From: Auricularia sp. M13
Lineage: Eukaryota > Basidiomycota > Agaricomycetes > Auriculariales > Auriculariaceae
DNA length: 64,000 nucleotides
NCBI GenBank assembly: GCA_037042915.1
Contig: CM073197.1
Span: forward strand, 434,001-498,000
Direction: 5' to 3'
Part shown: piece by piece, positions 45,431 to 58,937 of the stretch
Numbering within the stretch: the first letter of the stretch is position 1
How the letters are laid out: each line of letters begins with the position of its first letter
Position numbers and translations under genes: made by a program
Notes under the pieces: model-generated
What the model was told of the DNA's origin: nothing
The model's database searches: none
Seen by the model: the letters and a program-made list of their open reading frames with translations, nothing else

Positions 45431-47762
45431 GCTACACTATTTGACACACATGATGTGACTCGCGAGCATCATTCTCCTACTTACCACTTCCCAGAACTCA
45501 AGTCCAATGGCAACCAATCTTCTGCAGACCGAGAGTAGCACTAAGTCCAATTCCCGACACCGGCTTCTGTCTCCCCAACAACTGTCAACGAGCGCCCGCC
45601 GGGTACTCAAGTTGCAGCTGTTACACATTGAACGGCGAACGCAGCGTCAATCCGCCATGTGTCCGGCCCCGGTCGCTTCTGCCAATGGGACAATCCGGCC
45701 ATCGCAGGATGAGGAGATACGGTACGGCGTCTTTCTTATATTGGCCGCTGTAGTTGTCCGTGGAGAGCGGGTGCTGCAGCTTCGTCTCGGAATGGCGGTG
45801 CTTCCATGCACCGCCGGTTCCGCAAGTAATTCTCAGCGCCGAAACGGCCAGAAGTTGAGAACTGATAGCTGGAGCTACTGTATCGACGCGGACCGCTGCA
45901 GTGGAAATGGACGAGAAGACCGCACGGCGCGTCGGGCTGAATGACCAAGTTCCTCCGAGTCCATTCGCATTAGAACTACTACACCTCGACTCATCCGGAG
46001 GAGGATTCTCATCCGACTGTCACTCAGGCTTCGAGTCCTCCTCCGGACGCCACCGCGCAAAAAAATCCATCCACAACTAGTTTGGACCCTGCCACCCTCA
46101 GTCTGATCGCTAAAGTCGTTTCTGACAAACTTTCTGTAACTCCCGATCGCATTCCAAGTTGCAGTGCGGGCGCTGGCAGATCCGCATAGGTAAGTTACAA
46201 GCGGCACTGATGCTGAGACCGACAGAGACAGCAGCTGTAATAGGCAGGGATGCGCGTCTCGCCCAGGAACGCTCGATCGATGGGTGGCAATCGCGTCACG
46301 CCGGCCTGATCATGATGCAGACGCGTTCTCCCCGAGGGTTGAGCAATGAACGCGCTTTCCAATGGGCGTCGGGGACCGAATTCACGCGTTGGAGTCGGAC
46401 GGCCAGGGCTGCGCGTTGGAGTCGGACTCCAAGTCGCGCGGTCAGTCGTGACTGTGGGCCCGAACGAGCGACGTAGAGGTGAGTTCGCAATCGCTAACAG
46501 CAAGCATCCTCAGACCGCCTGTGTCAGTGTCCCGCGGGCGCCTTCAGCACGTTCTCCGGGCGTTCTGGGGGCGTCTCGAGCACGTTCTGCGGGCGTCACG
46601 TCCAAGCCGCTCGCACACGGCGCATCTCCGGCTGGCGTCCCCCCCTGTCCCCTCGTCAAGTCGCCGGTCGGGCCATACGAACATCCAGGTGCTGTTAGAA
46701 GACAACTTTCCACCTCTGAGTCTGAGTCTGAGTCGGCAGCATCTCCACAGCCTGTATCTGCGTCGCCTTGTGCACACGTTGCAAGTCGGCTTGCTTCCCT
46801 GACTGCCTGAATTCCTAGGTCACCAAAAATAAGCCGAAGTGCTTTAAGTCCCTGACTGCACGCGAAAGCGGCAAAACAGCCGATGTACAGGACCCTTCGC
46901 ACCCGCACCCGCACATTCAAGCCTGAGTTCTCTAGTCACTGCCATGCCAACGTCCGGCGGGCGCAGGGCGGTCCTTCTGCATCCCTCGTGCCCATGGTCA
47001 TACTGCACCCAGTCTGAGGCTGCAGTCGGCCAAGTCTGAGGCTGCAGTCGGCTTAGATCTCATTCAGAGGCTGCTGCAGTCGGCCCAAATCTAAGTTAGA
47101 GGCTGCAATCTGCAAGGAAGCACTCAGAGGCTGCACCGTGACGTTGAGTTCGAGGCTGAAGCAATGATCCTCAACTTTCAACTTAGCGGGCGCACACTGG
47201 TATCAGAGAGGAGTGACGTAGGTCGCAATAATGCCATACACATCAATGTGGCCGAGGACGAGGAAGCGGCCACATTGGCACCGAGTGCGACAGAGGAAGG
47301 AACGTGGACTCTGAAGGAGGCGTCGTGCGGCCGACAGCAGCCGTGCCGGGGGCTGCGAGACGCCGTCGAGCCCCCATGTGCGCGCGATGATCAGGATGTC
47401 GATGTGAGAATCGCGCGCGCATGCGGGCGGCCTTGAGAATCTCGAGCTCAGTCTCAACGTGCAGCACGGACTGAGACTCAGTGAGAACCTCAAGTGGGAG
47501 CAAGCACTTGCAAACTGGGAACGCTCGACGATCAAGCTCAAGATGGAGGGGTATCCCAAAAATGCTCTTAGACTTTCATTCATGATCTCGATGTGACTCC
47601 GACATGCCTCCGAGTCCCTCCCACATCCAAGAATGGAGTGTACACTATACAAAGCAATACCAATACTTTCTAGCCCCCCGCAACGAGGAGGACGTGTCCT
47701 CCTTTGGGGTGTGTCCTCCTAGTCCGGCCAGCATCCAACAGGGCCGTGAGACGGCTCGGCGG
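45431..47762. other. Gene-poor stretch, no supported gene
   Basis: About 2.3 kb. A forward open frame of 154 codons (46346-46810) is low-complexity (repeats of RAPSARSPG/RARSAG type, SESESESAAS) and I do not call it. A tandem repeat lies at 47015-47145. Confidence 0.35.
47015..47145. repeat. Imperfect tandem repeat, GAGGCTGCAGTCGGC unit
   Basis: About five copies of GAGGCTGCAGTCGGC-like words spaced 20-35 bp, degrading rightwards (GAGGCTGCAATCTGC, GAGGCTGCACCGTG). Confidence 0.65.
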
Positions 47763-50240
47763 TTATACCGCGCTCGCGCCGTCCGGGAGCCGGACGTCGG
47801 ACTGGCTCTGCTGCGTGTGCTTGGCGTCCCAGTCGATCTCGGCCTTCGAGCTCGGCGAGTAGGCGTAGTCGTGTTCCGTTTGCACGTCGATCGTCTCGCT
47901 GCACGCGCGTGTGCGTCAGCGCCCGCACCAGAGCACCGCATGAAAGGGAGTGTGGAAGCAGGGAAAGGCAAGAAAGGGGGTGGAAGCAGGAAAGAACGGG
48001 GGTGGAAGCAGGAAAGAAAGGGAGTGGAAGCAGGGAAAAGAAAGAAAGGGAGTGGAAGCAGGAAAGGAAAGGAAAGGACGCACGTGATGCGCACAACAGG
48101 CCCGCCGCGGCGGCCGCTGGTGTGCCCGAAGGTGGTCTGGCCGAGCGAGATGCCGTTCGAGGCGCCCGCGCCGGTCGAGGTGACGGATTTGGAGAGGTTG
48201 AAGAGCGCGGTCGAGCTGCGCCGCGCGTTCACTGCACCACCACCAAGCCGCACCCAATCAGTCTTCCCATTCATCGTCGAAAGCAAAGGAAGGAACGACG
48301 CCGACGCACAGGAAGTAAGGAGCGAGAAGGCGTACACCTTGGCCATCACGACGTCGTTCAGGACTGGCGAGCGCGAGCGAAGCGAGCGTCAGCGAGCAAC
48401 AGCGAGCAACAGCGAGCAACAGCGAGCAACAGCGAGCAACAGCGAGCAACAGCGAGCAACAGCGAGCAACAGCGAGAGAGAAGGCAAGGTCAGCGAAAGG
48501 AAGGAAAGATGGAGGGAAGCGCGGAAAGGACGCACAGAAGAACATGCCGGCGTTGACTTTGAACAGCACGAAGGTGAGCGTCTGCGAAATGAGCGAGAAG
48601 ACGTTCGCCTGCACCGTCCGCGAGATGATCGCGTTGAACGTCCTGCAGCGCGCGGGGCGTCAGCATCATCGCGAAGGTCGCAGGCTACAGCCAAGCAGAC
48701 GGTGGCCGCGCTGTGCCGGAGAAGAGGAACGCACGTTTTGGACGTGGAGGGCGTGTCGCGCGTCTTGAGGCGCAGGTAGTAGAACATGGACAGGCTGATG
48801 ATCGTGTCGCCGATGATGCCCGCGATGAGCCAGCCGTATGCGCCGGGCCTGCGTGAGGGCGGGCGTCAGCGAACTGCGACAGTAGAAGGGTGCATGAAGA
48901 CGAAGGTGGGGCAAGAGCGAGCGCGGCGACGAAGGTGGGCGGTAGCGAGCGGAGCGGGGGTGGAGCAGCAGCGCGGTCGCGGAGCAGCCGTCAGCGCGAT
49001 CTCTGAGCACTCGCGCGCGCACCACCACCACTCGCGCGCGCTCCAGACAAACGCCCACTGGCACCAGAAGACAGGGGGGCGAAAAACAAGCAGGAAAACA
49101 AACGGACGTACAGCACGATGCCGAGGTCGGCGAAGAGGACGTTATGCCGGCCCCACACGCTCAGCGCCCAGATCACGACGACTGCAGAGAAAGCGGGTCA
49201 GCATCGAGTCCGGCAGGGTGAGTCCGGCAGGGCGAGCGGAGGGACATTGGAGTGCGAGCGGAGGATGGTGGTGCGAGCGGAGGGTAGGATGCCAAAAACG
49301 GTCATTCCGGCCTCACTTGCAGATTGCAAATTCCATTCGCCCAAACGGTGCAAGTGCCGGAGCACAGGAACGCATGGGGGCAAGGAGCGGATAGGCCGCG
49401 CCAATCGGCGAACGGGGAACTCCTGAGGAACGGCGCCAAACATTGCAGTGACAGAAACGAACGGCGGAGCACGCAAAACGTAGTGGCAGGGAATTGGAAA
49501 AGAAAAGACGAGGAAGGGAAGAGAATGGGAAGGATGAGAAAGACAGGAGGAAAAGAGGAACGCACTCTGCTGGGTAAAGGCTGCGAGGACGATGGCGCCG
49601 CAGAGGATGTAGTTCCCGCCGGAGATGAGCCAAAGGCGCCAGGCGTAGAAGAGCTGCGTGATGCTCGTCGCCGTCGCGTCGCAGAAGATGTTGATGTAGA
49701 ACGCACTGCGGGCGAGACACGAGCGTCAGCGAGTGTCCGGCGCGAGCTCCCAATCGCAACCGCACGCAACGCGGAGTCTCGATCGATACCCGCATTGCTC
49801 GCGCGCAAGACTCACTAAGGCAACAGCCCCGCGCCGGGAATGCTCCCCCAGAGCGTGACGGTCCACTCGTACGCCCAGACGAGGTTGGCGGCCGTGTCGA
49901 CGAGCGCGACGAACCAGATTGCGCCCGCGAGGATCTTGAACCACAGCCGGTCGCGCGGGAACTGCAGGTAGTAGATGTACGCTGCCGCGCAGACGACGCC
50001 GAAGGTGAAGATTGAGGCCCAGGTTGAGATCGTCTGCCGCGGTGTGGGGTTAGCGGAGAAACAGAGCGGGTGGCTCTCAGCCGCCAGAGTCTCAGCGCTC
50101 AGACACCTGGCGGCGCTGAGAGAACACGGGAGAGGACGTACGACGGCGCCGACGGTCATGTTGATCGACGGGAACCCGGGCGGGAATGCCACTGGCCGGT
50201 TGGGCTGCGCGGGCGAGGGCGGCGGGAGCGAGGCGGACAT
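47763..50240 (-). CDS. DUF6534-type seven-helix membrane protein
   Basis: Basidiomycete-expanded family of unknown function, probably plasma-membrane. Clear reverse-strand exons: 50240-50142 (MSASLPPPSPAQPNRPVAFP), 50033-49816 (WASIFTFGVVCAAAYIYYLQ, WFVALVDTAANLVWAYEW), 49705 to about 49560 (AFYINIFCDATATSITQLFY, AWRLWLISGGNYILCGAIVL), about 49186-49125 (VVVIWALSVWGRHNVLFADL), about 48850-48760 (AYGWLIAGIIGDTIISLSMF, YYLRLKTRD), about 48640-48540 (FNAIISRTVQANVFSLISQT, LTFVLFKVNAGMFF), about 48360-48320 (LNDVVMAKVYAFSLL), about 48250-48090 (LNARRSSTALFNLSKSV-like, SLGQTTFGHTSGRRGG) and the last, to 47763 (ETIDVQTEHDYAYSPSSKAE, DVRLPDGASAV). One exon between 49560 and 49190 is uncertain. TATATA at about 50436. 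Two introns contain minisatellites. Confidence 0.75.
47941..48075. repeat. Minisatellite in an intron of the DUF6534 gene
   Basis: Five to six purine-rich units of about 20-24 bp (GGAGTGGAAGCAGGAAAG and variants). On the gene strand this is a pyrimidine tract close to the 3' splice site of the last intron. Confidence 0.75.
48391..48470. repeat. Perfect 10-bp minisatellite in an intron of the DUF6534 gene
   Basis: Eight perfect AGCGAGCAAC units in tandem, with degenerate halves on both sides. Gene strand reads GTTGCTCGCT. Perfect copies imply recent expansion. Confidence 0.9.
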
Positions 50241-51113
50241 GGCGAGGTGAGCTTGGAGCGAGCAGGCGAGGTGAGTTTGTAGCGAGCAGGCGTGCGAGGC
50301 GAGCAAGCGGGTGCAAGCGAGGAGGTGAGACGAGGAGAGAGAGAAGAAGGAAGGGTGGAGACGGCGGCTGGGACGGTGGGGGGGAGTAAGAACGCCTTGG
50401 CCGGGGCGGGGCACACGGTGGGCCGGCGCGCGGCGTTATATACGTTACGCAGACTTCTGACTTCTGGGCAGACGTCCCTGAGAGGCGCCGTCCGGCAAAG
50501 AAGGCATGAGGAAAGAAGACGGTGTCGGTGTCAAAAACTTCCATCAGCGTCTCAGGGAGCGCTAGCAATATGCATGTCACTCGGCGTGGGGATGGATACA
50601 CTCGGCCTGCCGTTCCAATTCCAAATCCAATGTGCAGGTTCTCCGCGGCCGAGGCTGAGTCTGATCGGTACCAACACTCTCTGTCCTGATTCTCGAACGA
50701 GTGTGCCGCGCGTAGTCAGTGTGTACTTACTCAACGGGGTTGATCCACTGACTGAATGCAGGTGTTCTCCGCCGGACGGACTTGAACGAGGCACGGCGGC
50801 TAACAGCAGATAAGAGGCATCAGATTCAGAGCATTCCCGCCATAACTGAATTGATTGTGTAACAGTAAGAACGGAAGGGAAGGAAGCGTGACGCGTTGCA
50901 TCAGACTCAGACTCGGACAGTGACACGGCAGCTGTGATCCTGAAGCGCCTCCCTCGTCTTCCTCCGGCCGCTCACACACACACACACACATTCGCACGCG
51001 ACAAACAAGGCGCCATTGTATGTATGTAGATCTAGACGTGCAGATTCTCTCTCTCACTCAGCCTCACCCTCTCCCCAACCGCATACACTCCCCACCTCAC
51101 CTTACCGTCTCTC
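50241..51113. promoter_or_regulatory. Divergent intergenic region of DUF6534 and BAHD-like genes
   Basis: The reverse-strand gene has a CT-rich leader with two copies of GCTCGCT...CAAGCTCACCTCGCC-type sequence and a TATATAA box near 50436-50442. A (CA)n microsatellite of about nine units lies near 50972-50990, upstream of the forward gene, whose leader is CTCTCTCTCACTCAG-like. Confidence 0.5.
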
Positions 51114-53347
51114 ATGTCGCTCCTCGTCCCGCTGAGCAGCATCGACCAAGCGGGCACGGAGACCTCGCTCTCCGTCTTCGGCTACGTCCTCCGCCCCAGC
51201 CCCTCCTCATCGTTCGACGCAGACGCCCTGCGCGCCGCGGCGCTGCGCGTCGTCGAGAAGTGGCGTCTCCTCGCGGGCTCTGTGGAATACTCCGCGGCGC
51301 ACAGCGGATACGCCGTCCGCGTCCCCCTCGGCCCGCTCGACCCGCGCGACGAGCGGCTGCGGTTCACGCGGACTGCGATGCCGGGCGTCTGCTTGCCTTC
51401 TATGTGGCAAGGGGAGAACGGGGAGAAAGGGGAGAAAGGGGAGGGAAGGATGGGGGAGGACGACGCGTGCACGCTGAAGCCGCCGGCGTACAAGTACTTC
51501 GTGCACCGCGACACGGCGGGCGCGCTCAAGACGCTCGCAAGGACGCGCCAGCCGATCCTCAGTATACACGTCACGGCGTTTGCGGACTATACCTGTGCGT
51601 CTCCTCCATCCCGCCATCCCTTCGTTCCACCTCTAAGCAACGGCAGGCGTGGGCATCGCGGCGCCGCACGGCGTGCTGGACGGCACGGGCCAGGGCGCGC
51701 TCACGCGCTACCTCGACGCCGAGCTGCACGGTGCGTCCCGGTGCATACAGTACATCTTCCGATCGGGCTGAGCTGATCGGCTATTCCTTCGCCTTCTCCC
51801 GACAACTTGAAGGCCGCGCATGGACCCCGCCGCCCTTCGCGCCGACCAACATCCTCCAGGCCGCGCTCGACGCGCTCAACAGCGCCCCTTCCTCGCCCCC
51901 CAACGAAAAACGCGAGCAGCAAGATGAAGATGACGAGAAGGACTCGGAACTACTCAGGGACCTCCAACGCGAGCTCGTCCCGGTGTCCGCGCGCAGCGTC
52001 GCGGCGCTCGCCGCGCGCGTGGGGTACGAGTACCTCTGGCACCGCGCGGCGGACCGCGCGCTCTTTCTCGGCCGGCGCGTCGTCGAGCGGCTCGCGGCCT
52101 CCGTCAAGCGCGACGTGCGCGCGCGCTATCCGGATGGCGCGCGCTGGGTCAGTACGGGCGACGTGCTGTATATGTGGCTTGTCCAGGTGCGAGTGCAGTA
52201 TGCAGAGTGGATGTGGACGAGGGAGCTGACGCCCTAGTGTGTGTGATAGGCGGCATGCGCGGACGAGGCGCGCGATGAGCGGCACACGGTCGGGCTCATG
52301 TCCGCCGTGTCGATGCGCCCCATCCTCACCGCGCACACCAAGAACCCCGGTGCGTCCTCCGTGCCTCGTGTCCAGTTTGCCGTGCGCCGTTCTTCGTTCC
52401 CCATTCGCCGACGCGCCAATCTTCCCCGCCGTGCCTGCCGTTTGTTCCCCGCCGCGCCCGAAGCATTCAGTCGCCGTTTATTTTCATGATTCGCGTCGCC
52501 CAATCGCCCTCCCCGCGTCCGCACCGCCGCCGCCGCCGCCGTTGTGCCTCGCGTCATCACCGCGCACGGTGCACGGCTGTCCCACATGCAGCGTGCATGC
52601 ATGAGTGCCGTCTATCTTTCTTTCGCGTCCTCTCCCCTGTTTGCGCCGCCGCCGCCGCCTGCTTACGTCTCAGCCCATTACCACCACCACCACCACCGTC
52701 GCCGTCGCCATCCATCCTGATCCCCTTCTCTATAATATTCCTCCACTCTCCTCCACATTCCCGCCACTGACTCGCAGCAGACTTCGAATCCTACCCGCAC
52801 AACTGCATCCTGCCCGCGGCGCTCCCGGCGCTCACCAAAGCGTCGCTCCAAAGCACCCCTCTAGCGGATCTCTGCCTCGCACACCGCGCGGCGCTGCACA
52901 CCGCGCGCGGCATGCCGTACGTGCGCGCGTGGACGCGCCGCGCGGGCGTGGGCGCGAGCGTGCCCGCGCGCCGGTGGGGCCACGATGCGTGGATCTGCTC
53001 GAACCAGATCGTTAGTGGTGCGGCCAAGATTGATTTTTCGACCGGCCGGAAGGACGAGGGCGGAGGCCGACAGGGAGGAAGAGAAAGAGAAGGAGAAAGA
53101 GAGGGGGTAGAGGGGGAAGTGAAGACGGTCGCGTACTTCTACTTCATGGCGCCCATCATGCCCGACCACACTCTGCTCATCAACGAGGTGCGTTGCTTTG
53201 CCACGGGGTGCAGTGGAGCGTTGAAGATACTTAATGTGGATGGGGCAGTTGAACGGCGGCTTCGTCATCCAGGGCTGCCTGCGCCGCGCGCGCTGGGCCG
53301 CCGTCGAGCGCGCGCTGCAGCAGCTGCTCCAACAGCAGGCTCAGTAG
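51114..53347 (+). CDS. BAHD-like acyltransferase
   Basis: Predicted CoA-dependent O- or N-acyltransferase of secondary metabolism. Six exons (51114-51594, 51647-51730, 51813-52186, 52250-52349, 52781-53187, 53249-53347) give 514 residues. It begins MSLLVPLSSIDQAGTETSLS. The catalytic HxxxD motif is present as APHGVLDGTGQGAL (exon 2). The second half has VGLMSAVSMRPILT, HNCILPAALPAL, ICSNQIVSGAAKIDFSTGR (the position of the DFGWG-like motif in the family) and TVAYFYFMAPIMPDHTLLIN. Odd points: a charged, Gly/Glu/Lys-rich insert in exon 1 (ENGEKGEKGEGRMGEDD) and another before TVAYFYF (RQGGREREGEREGVEGE), both likely surface loops. Intron 4 (about 430 bp) is unusually long. Substrate unknown. 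Confidence 0.8.
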
Positions 53348-53769
53348 GCCTGAGCCTCACTCGCCGAGATATCCGACAGTCTCGCCGCGAACGCGGCAAA
53401 ATCAGCTGTTTGATCTACAGTATTCGCTATGTATCCTACTCCCCCTCCCATCCCATCCTATCCCATCCTAGCCTATCTTCGCCCTTCTCTTGCATGCTAC
53501 CGTTACTGCTGTATTTCTTTCGACTCACCCACGCTCCTTTCGAGTTTTTGATTACTCCCCGGCGCGCTCGATGTATATCTCGACTATCTACATATTGGCT
53601 CCCTCTCGATGAAATTCTTGGTTTGGTTTGGTTTGGTCTGGTTCGCGTCGCTCTTGGTTACCCGTCTCCCATACTTGTGTCAGGCCTAGGCTGCACTAGC
53701 TAGTCGGTGCTGCGCTAATCGAATTCGAAACTACTTATCTCATTTCCTTACGCACGGCGTGACACGCTG
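53348..53769. other. 3' flank of the acyltransferase gene
   Basis: T/C-rich, with short runs TCCCATCC and GGTTTGGTTTGGTTTGG. No gene. Confidence 0.4.
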
Positions 53770-54235
53770 TAGCTGAGGATCCGTCACTGCCAAGCTGCAC
53801 ACTAAGCTGCTAGTCCGGCGCGTCTCAAACTGTAGATCGCGATATGAGCCTGGGGTATCCTGCTCCGAGTCCCCCGCCAGCTGTAAGTTCTTTGCCACAG
53901 TAGCTGAGGATCCGTCACTGCTGACCTGAGCGTTGATATTCTAGTCCAGCGTGGTATGAGCTATTGTCAAATTCTGCTCAATCTGCGTCCCCCGCCAGCC
54001 GGTCTTTGCCAGCACATGCGCTCCTACTAAGGCGTAGCTGAGCTGAGGATCCCGGGTCACCAGTGCCGACCTGCACTGGGCGCTGAGACTCAGACTCTGG
54101 TACAGCGTGGTATGAGTTATTGTCACCAGAGCCTGAGGTGTTCTGCTCCGAGTCACTCGCTAGCCACATGAGCTACGATGTACATAGCTGAGGATCCGTC
54201 AGTGTCAGTGTCAGTGTCAGTGTCAGCCTGGGCCA
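53770..54235. repeat. Diverged tandem satellite, four units of about 130-150 bp
   Basis: Units begin TAGCTGAGGATCCGTCACTG at about 53770, 53901, 54035 (variant TAGCTGAGCTGAGGATCC) and 54185. Shared internal words: AGCGTGGTATGAGYTATTGT and CCCCCGCCAGC. The last unit ends in four to five CAGTGT repeats (about 54199-54226). Confidence 0.75.
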
Positions 54236-56292
54236 GACTCTCAATTTTCCATCATGAGCAACGCCACTGAGACGTGAGCGCATCTAGTGCTGGATCCTTC
54301 GCCCTCGGCATGTGGTCTGAGTTCTGCCCAGGGAGCCTGAGGGGCCTTCATAATCATCTTCCGACCGCCCCTTACCCTCCCGTCGAGGATTACCGTACTT
54401 CTCCTCCCTGAATATCCTGCGAATCCAATGAGCGTTTCATAAGGTGTTACTAATAATCCGGAGACTCGCGCATGACAGGGAATCTGCAGCAGCCAGCTGA
54501 TCGAACCGCTCGGATTATGATATCCATGATGATACAGTAACTTGAAGTTCTTCGCGCAATCCCGGCCGAAGCACGCATAGGTACACTGTACCCCCTCGCC
54601 TGTATCGGGTCTAGACGGGTATCTCCTCACGCGTCAGAAACTCTGTCCGAGGACTTACCGTCGGGCATCTTCAGATCCGCGGACTACTAGTATCCCATGA
54701 ATCTTACATACTGTACTGGACTTCACGATGGCGCCACCAGACTGCGACTCGCGCTTGATGTCTTCCCGGACTCAGCCTGGACTCTTTACTGTATGCGCAA
54801 TATCCCAATGGTATATGATAATGAATCGAACCGGACGCCCCCGAACTTGAATATCCGAGACCTTCGAAGCAGGATCACAGTGATACTAATAGGTGCCAGG
54901 CCAGCGCTGCTGCGCCGCCTGAGCGGGAACCCCGCGTTGAGGATCATTAATTTAGACGACAACGACTCGGACGGTGGCGTGCTTTTTTTTGTTACAGTAC
55001 CGGCGCGTGGCGTGGGGACCTTGCCAGCTATTATACCGGCAATCAAACTGTACAGCAACTCTGCAATAAGAATAGGTAGCGGGTTTCTGGGAACGACTAT
55101 CTTCCAACAGAGGATGCAAAGGAGACTAGGGTTTCTGCCCGGGGAAGGTCTTGGGTGATTGGAATCCGAATGCTGGATTCATTTACTGCCTGAGTTGCGG
55201 TGGAGCGTTCCATGGCCGCTCGTGGGAACTGGGGAGACCTCCTTAGAATCATTGGGAGGAGAGCCAGAGTCCCGAGTGGCTTCCATATGATCTGATATTC
55301 GACATTACAATAACTCAAGCGATATCGTCGCAACTGCAACTTAGGGGTCTTTCAGCAGGTAGGTACAGTACATAGATTGCAATGATAGGTGCCGGCAGAC
55401 GGCAGGACTCGGAGGATGAGTTCTCATTGCAATAAGTGCCCGGATTCCCACCCTTTCGAGGTCCTTGCGACTCGCGAGTGCCGTGAGGAAATTACATTAC
55501 TCCTCCGAGTCGCCAAGCACAGCGGCAGTCACACCCATAACTCAGACTGCAGCAGCCTGATCATGAGTAAGTCTGTCGATCGGCCGCGTGATCGGTCAAC
55601 TTGAAAGGGGGCGGATTCCGATAAGTAGGGGGCTTCGCGTTGGAGGCTCAGGGCCGCCGAGCGACAGTGGCAGCTGCTCTGGACTCGTGAGAATCCTCGC
55701 TCGGACGTCTCCGTCTCAGGAGGCAAATCAAAGGTCTCGCCACGGGACTCCTGCCGCGTCGGGCTGTCCAGTGTCTTCGCCTTCGCCCTGGCGCGGGGAT
55801 CGTGGCACCAGGCAGACTGTGTGTGACTCGCGATCGGACGAGACGGTGAGATAGTCATGCTGGAATTGCTCGTTCCTCTCGCGCGCAGTCTGCGGACGAT
55901 GGGCTGAAGCACCGTTTGAGGCCCCGGATTGCGGATGCTCACGCGTGCCCAGAGACCGAAAACTATCTGAATCATTTCCGAGTCCCACCATAACCTTTTA
56001 TGGCTCAGAATGCACTGGGACAATTTCTCCATGTTTTCACCGCATGTTGTAGACGGAGATGCCCTCAGCAGTAAGTGCGAGTGACGGTGACCGCTGCTCC
56101 CAGTCCGAAAAAACTAGGGCAGCACTGCCACACTGCGCAGATCCGGAGACTGCCACTGGCACTTGCACGTGGGCGTGCCTGAGAATTCAATTGACATTTC
56201 GTTCTGTTCAGACAGCAAAGCTTTATTCCGGCGTCCTTCATGTTCGCGACCCTCAGTTGAGGTTGAACATACTAAGCCAGGGTCAGAACTAG
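54236..56292. other. Gene-poor stretch, no recognised gene
   Basis: About 2 kb. Open frames of 129 (54241-54630 reverse), 153 (54697-55158 forward) and 167 codons (55529-56032 reverse) lack motifs I can name. Confidence 0.35.
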
Positions 56293-57796
<1,504 letters not shown>

Positions 57797-58862
57797 GGTA
57801 TACGTGGAGTAGCGTCTGCCACGCGCCCATTTATAGAGCGCTGGTCCCCGGACCGCTCGAATGGCCGTCAGCAGTCACGAGCTCGACACCGCGCCGTTTC
57901 GTGAGAACCATGGGCCTCTTCTCTCGGTCGACGTGGCGTTGAATTGGTCAAGCTCGGACTCGGACGCTCGATGCAGGCCGCAAATGGGAGCCGATGCCGG
58001 GACACAGTTTCCAGCCCTATATATACCTGGAGTGCGTAGTTCTGAGCGGCAGCGCTTGCTGTGGCTTTGGTCTGCTCACTGCGTAAAAGCAAGCCATCCT
58101 GGCGACGGTTGTAAAACGTCGGAGTAACCGCGGCGGATGTAAACTCGGGCCACGTGACGCGGCCTCCGCCACACCAAGTCGCGACGCAAGGACCCGCGGG
58201 GCGAAGACGAGCACAGTCGCGCTTTCGTGTGCGCATGTCGCTCTCGTACTCCAAAGAGGTCGCCGGCGCGTGGATGCCCAACCCCGTCGCCCGCCCTGAC
58301 TCGGAACGCCAGAGTCCAGACACGTAGCTGTGGAAAGAACATGGAACAGATTCCGCTGCGCCCGCGTTCGGCGTGCTTACTACACCTGGGAAGGGGATAA
58401 ATTGGACTTGCAGTGGTCGGTATGTCGAAGCTTTTTTTCATGCTCCAGATTTTCATGCCCGCGTCTACATGCCCGACGCTTACCGTGCTCGTATCAACTT
58501 CCCCACATGCTCTCAATGTGTTTGCTCGTGGCGGCGACCATGATTTAGCGCTTATAACTCGCTTATGGCGTTTGCGCAGTAGTTGGTGCGGCAGGCATGG
58601 CCAGCTGAGACGTTCCGAGTCCCATGCCAGTTCGCGGAAAATGGTGACGAGTATGCCAGGGAACTCAGAGCCTACGCGTAAGTCTTTTGTTGGATACGGT
58701 ATACTCCTCTACCTGCTGAACTACGAAGATGTAGCAATAGACTCGCGGTGTGGACAGTTGACAATCAGACTGCGCAGTTATCCGTAGCAGAACGATCACC
58801 GCAAGATTTCCGTCACCGTCGGGCTCACTGAATCAGATTCTTGCTGGCCTCGACGTCCACAT
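57797..58862. other. Divergent intergenic region, GH53 and aminopeptidase genes
   Basis: No gene recognised; two secreted-enzyme genes are transcribed away from it. TATATATACC near 58018 is a further TATA-like word. Confidence 0.4.
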
Positions 58863-58870
58863 CTATAAAG
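58863..58870 (+). promoter_or_regulatory. TATA box of M28 aminopeptidase gene
   Basis: CTATAAAG, 75 bp upstream of the ATG at 58938. Confidence 0.6.
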
Positions 58871-58937
58871 GCTGGGTTTACCGTGGCACCGGCTGGCCAC
58901 CCCCACCTAGTTACACTCGTTTCCCCGACTTGCTACA

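Noticed and set aside
46346-46810. 154-codon forward frame as a gene
   Set aside because: Low-complexity repeats only; no conserved segment, and a second frame over the same bases is just as open.
48391-48470. CRISPR-like array
   Set aside because: Units are 10 bp with no spacers, in an intron of a eukaryotic gene: a minisatellite.
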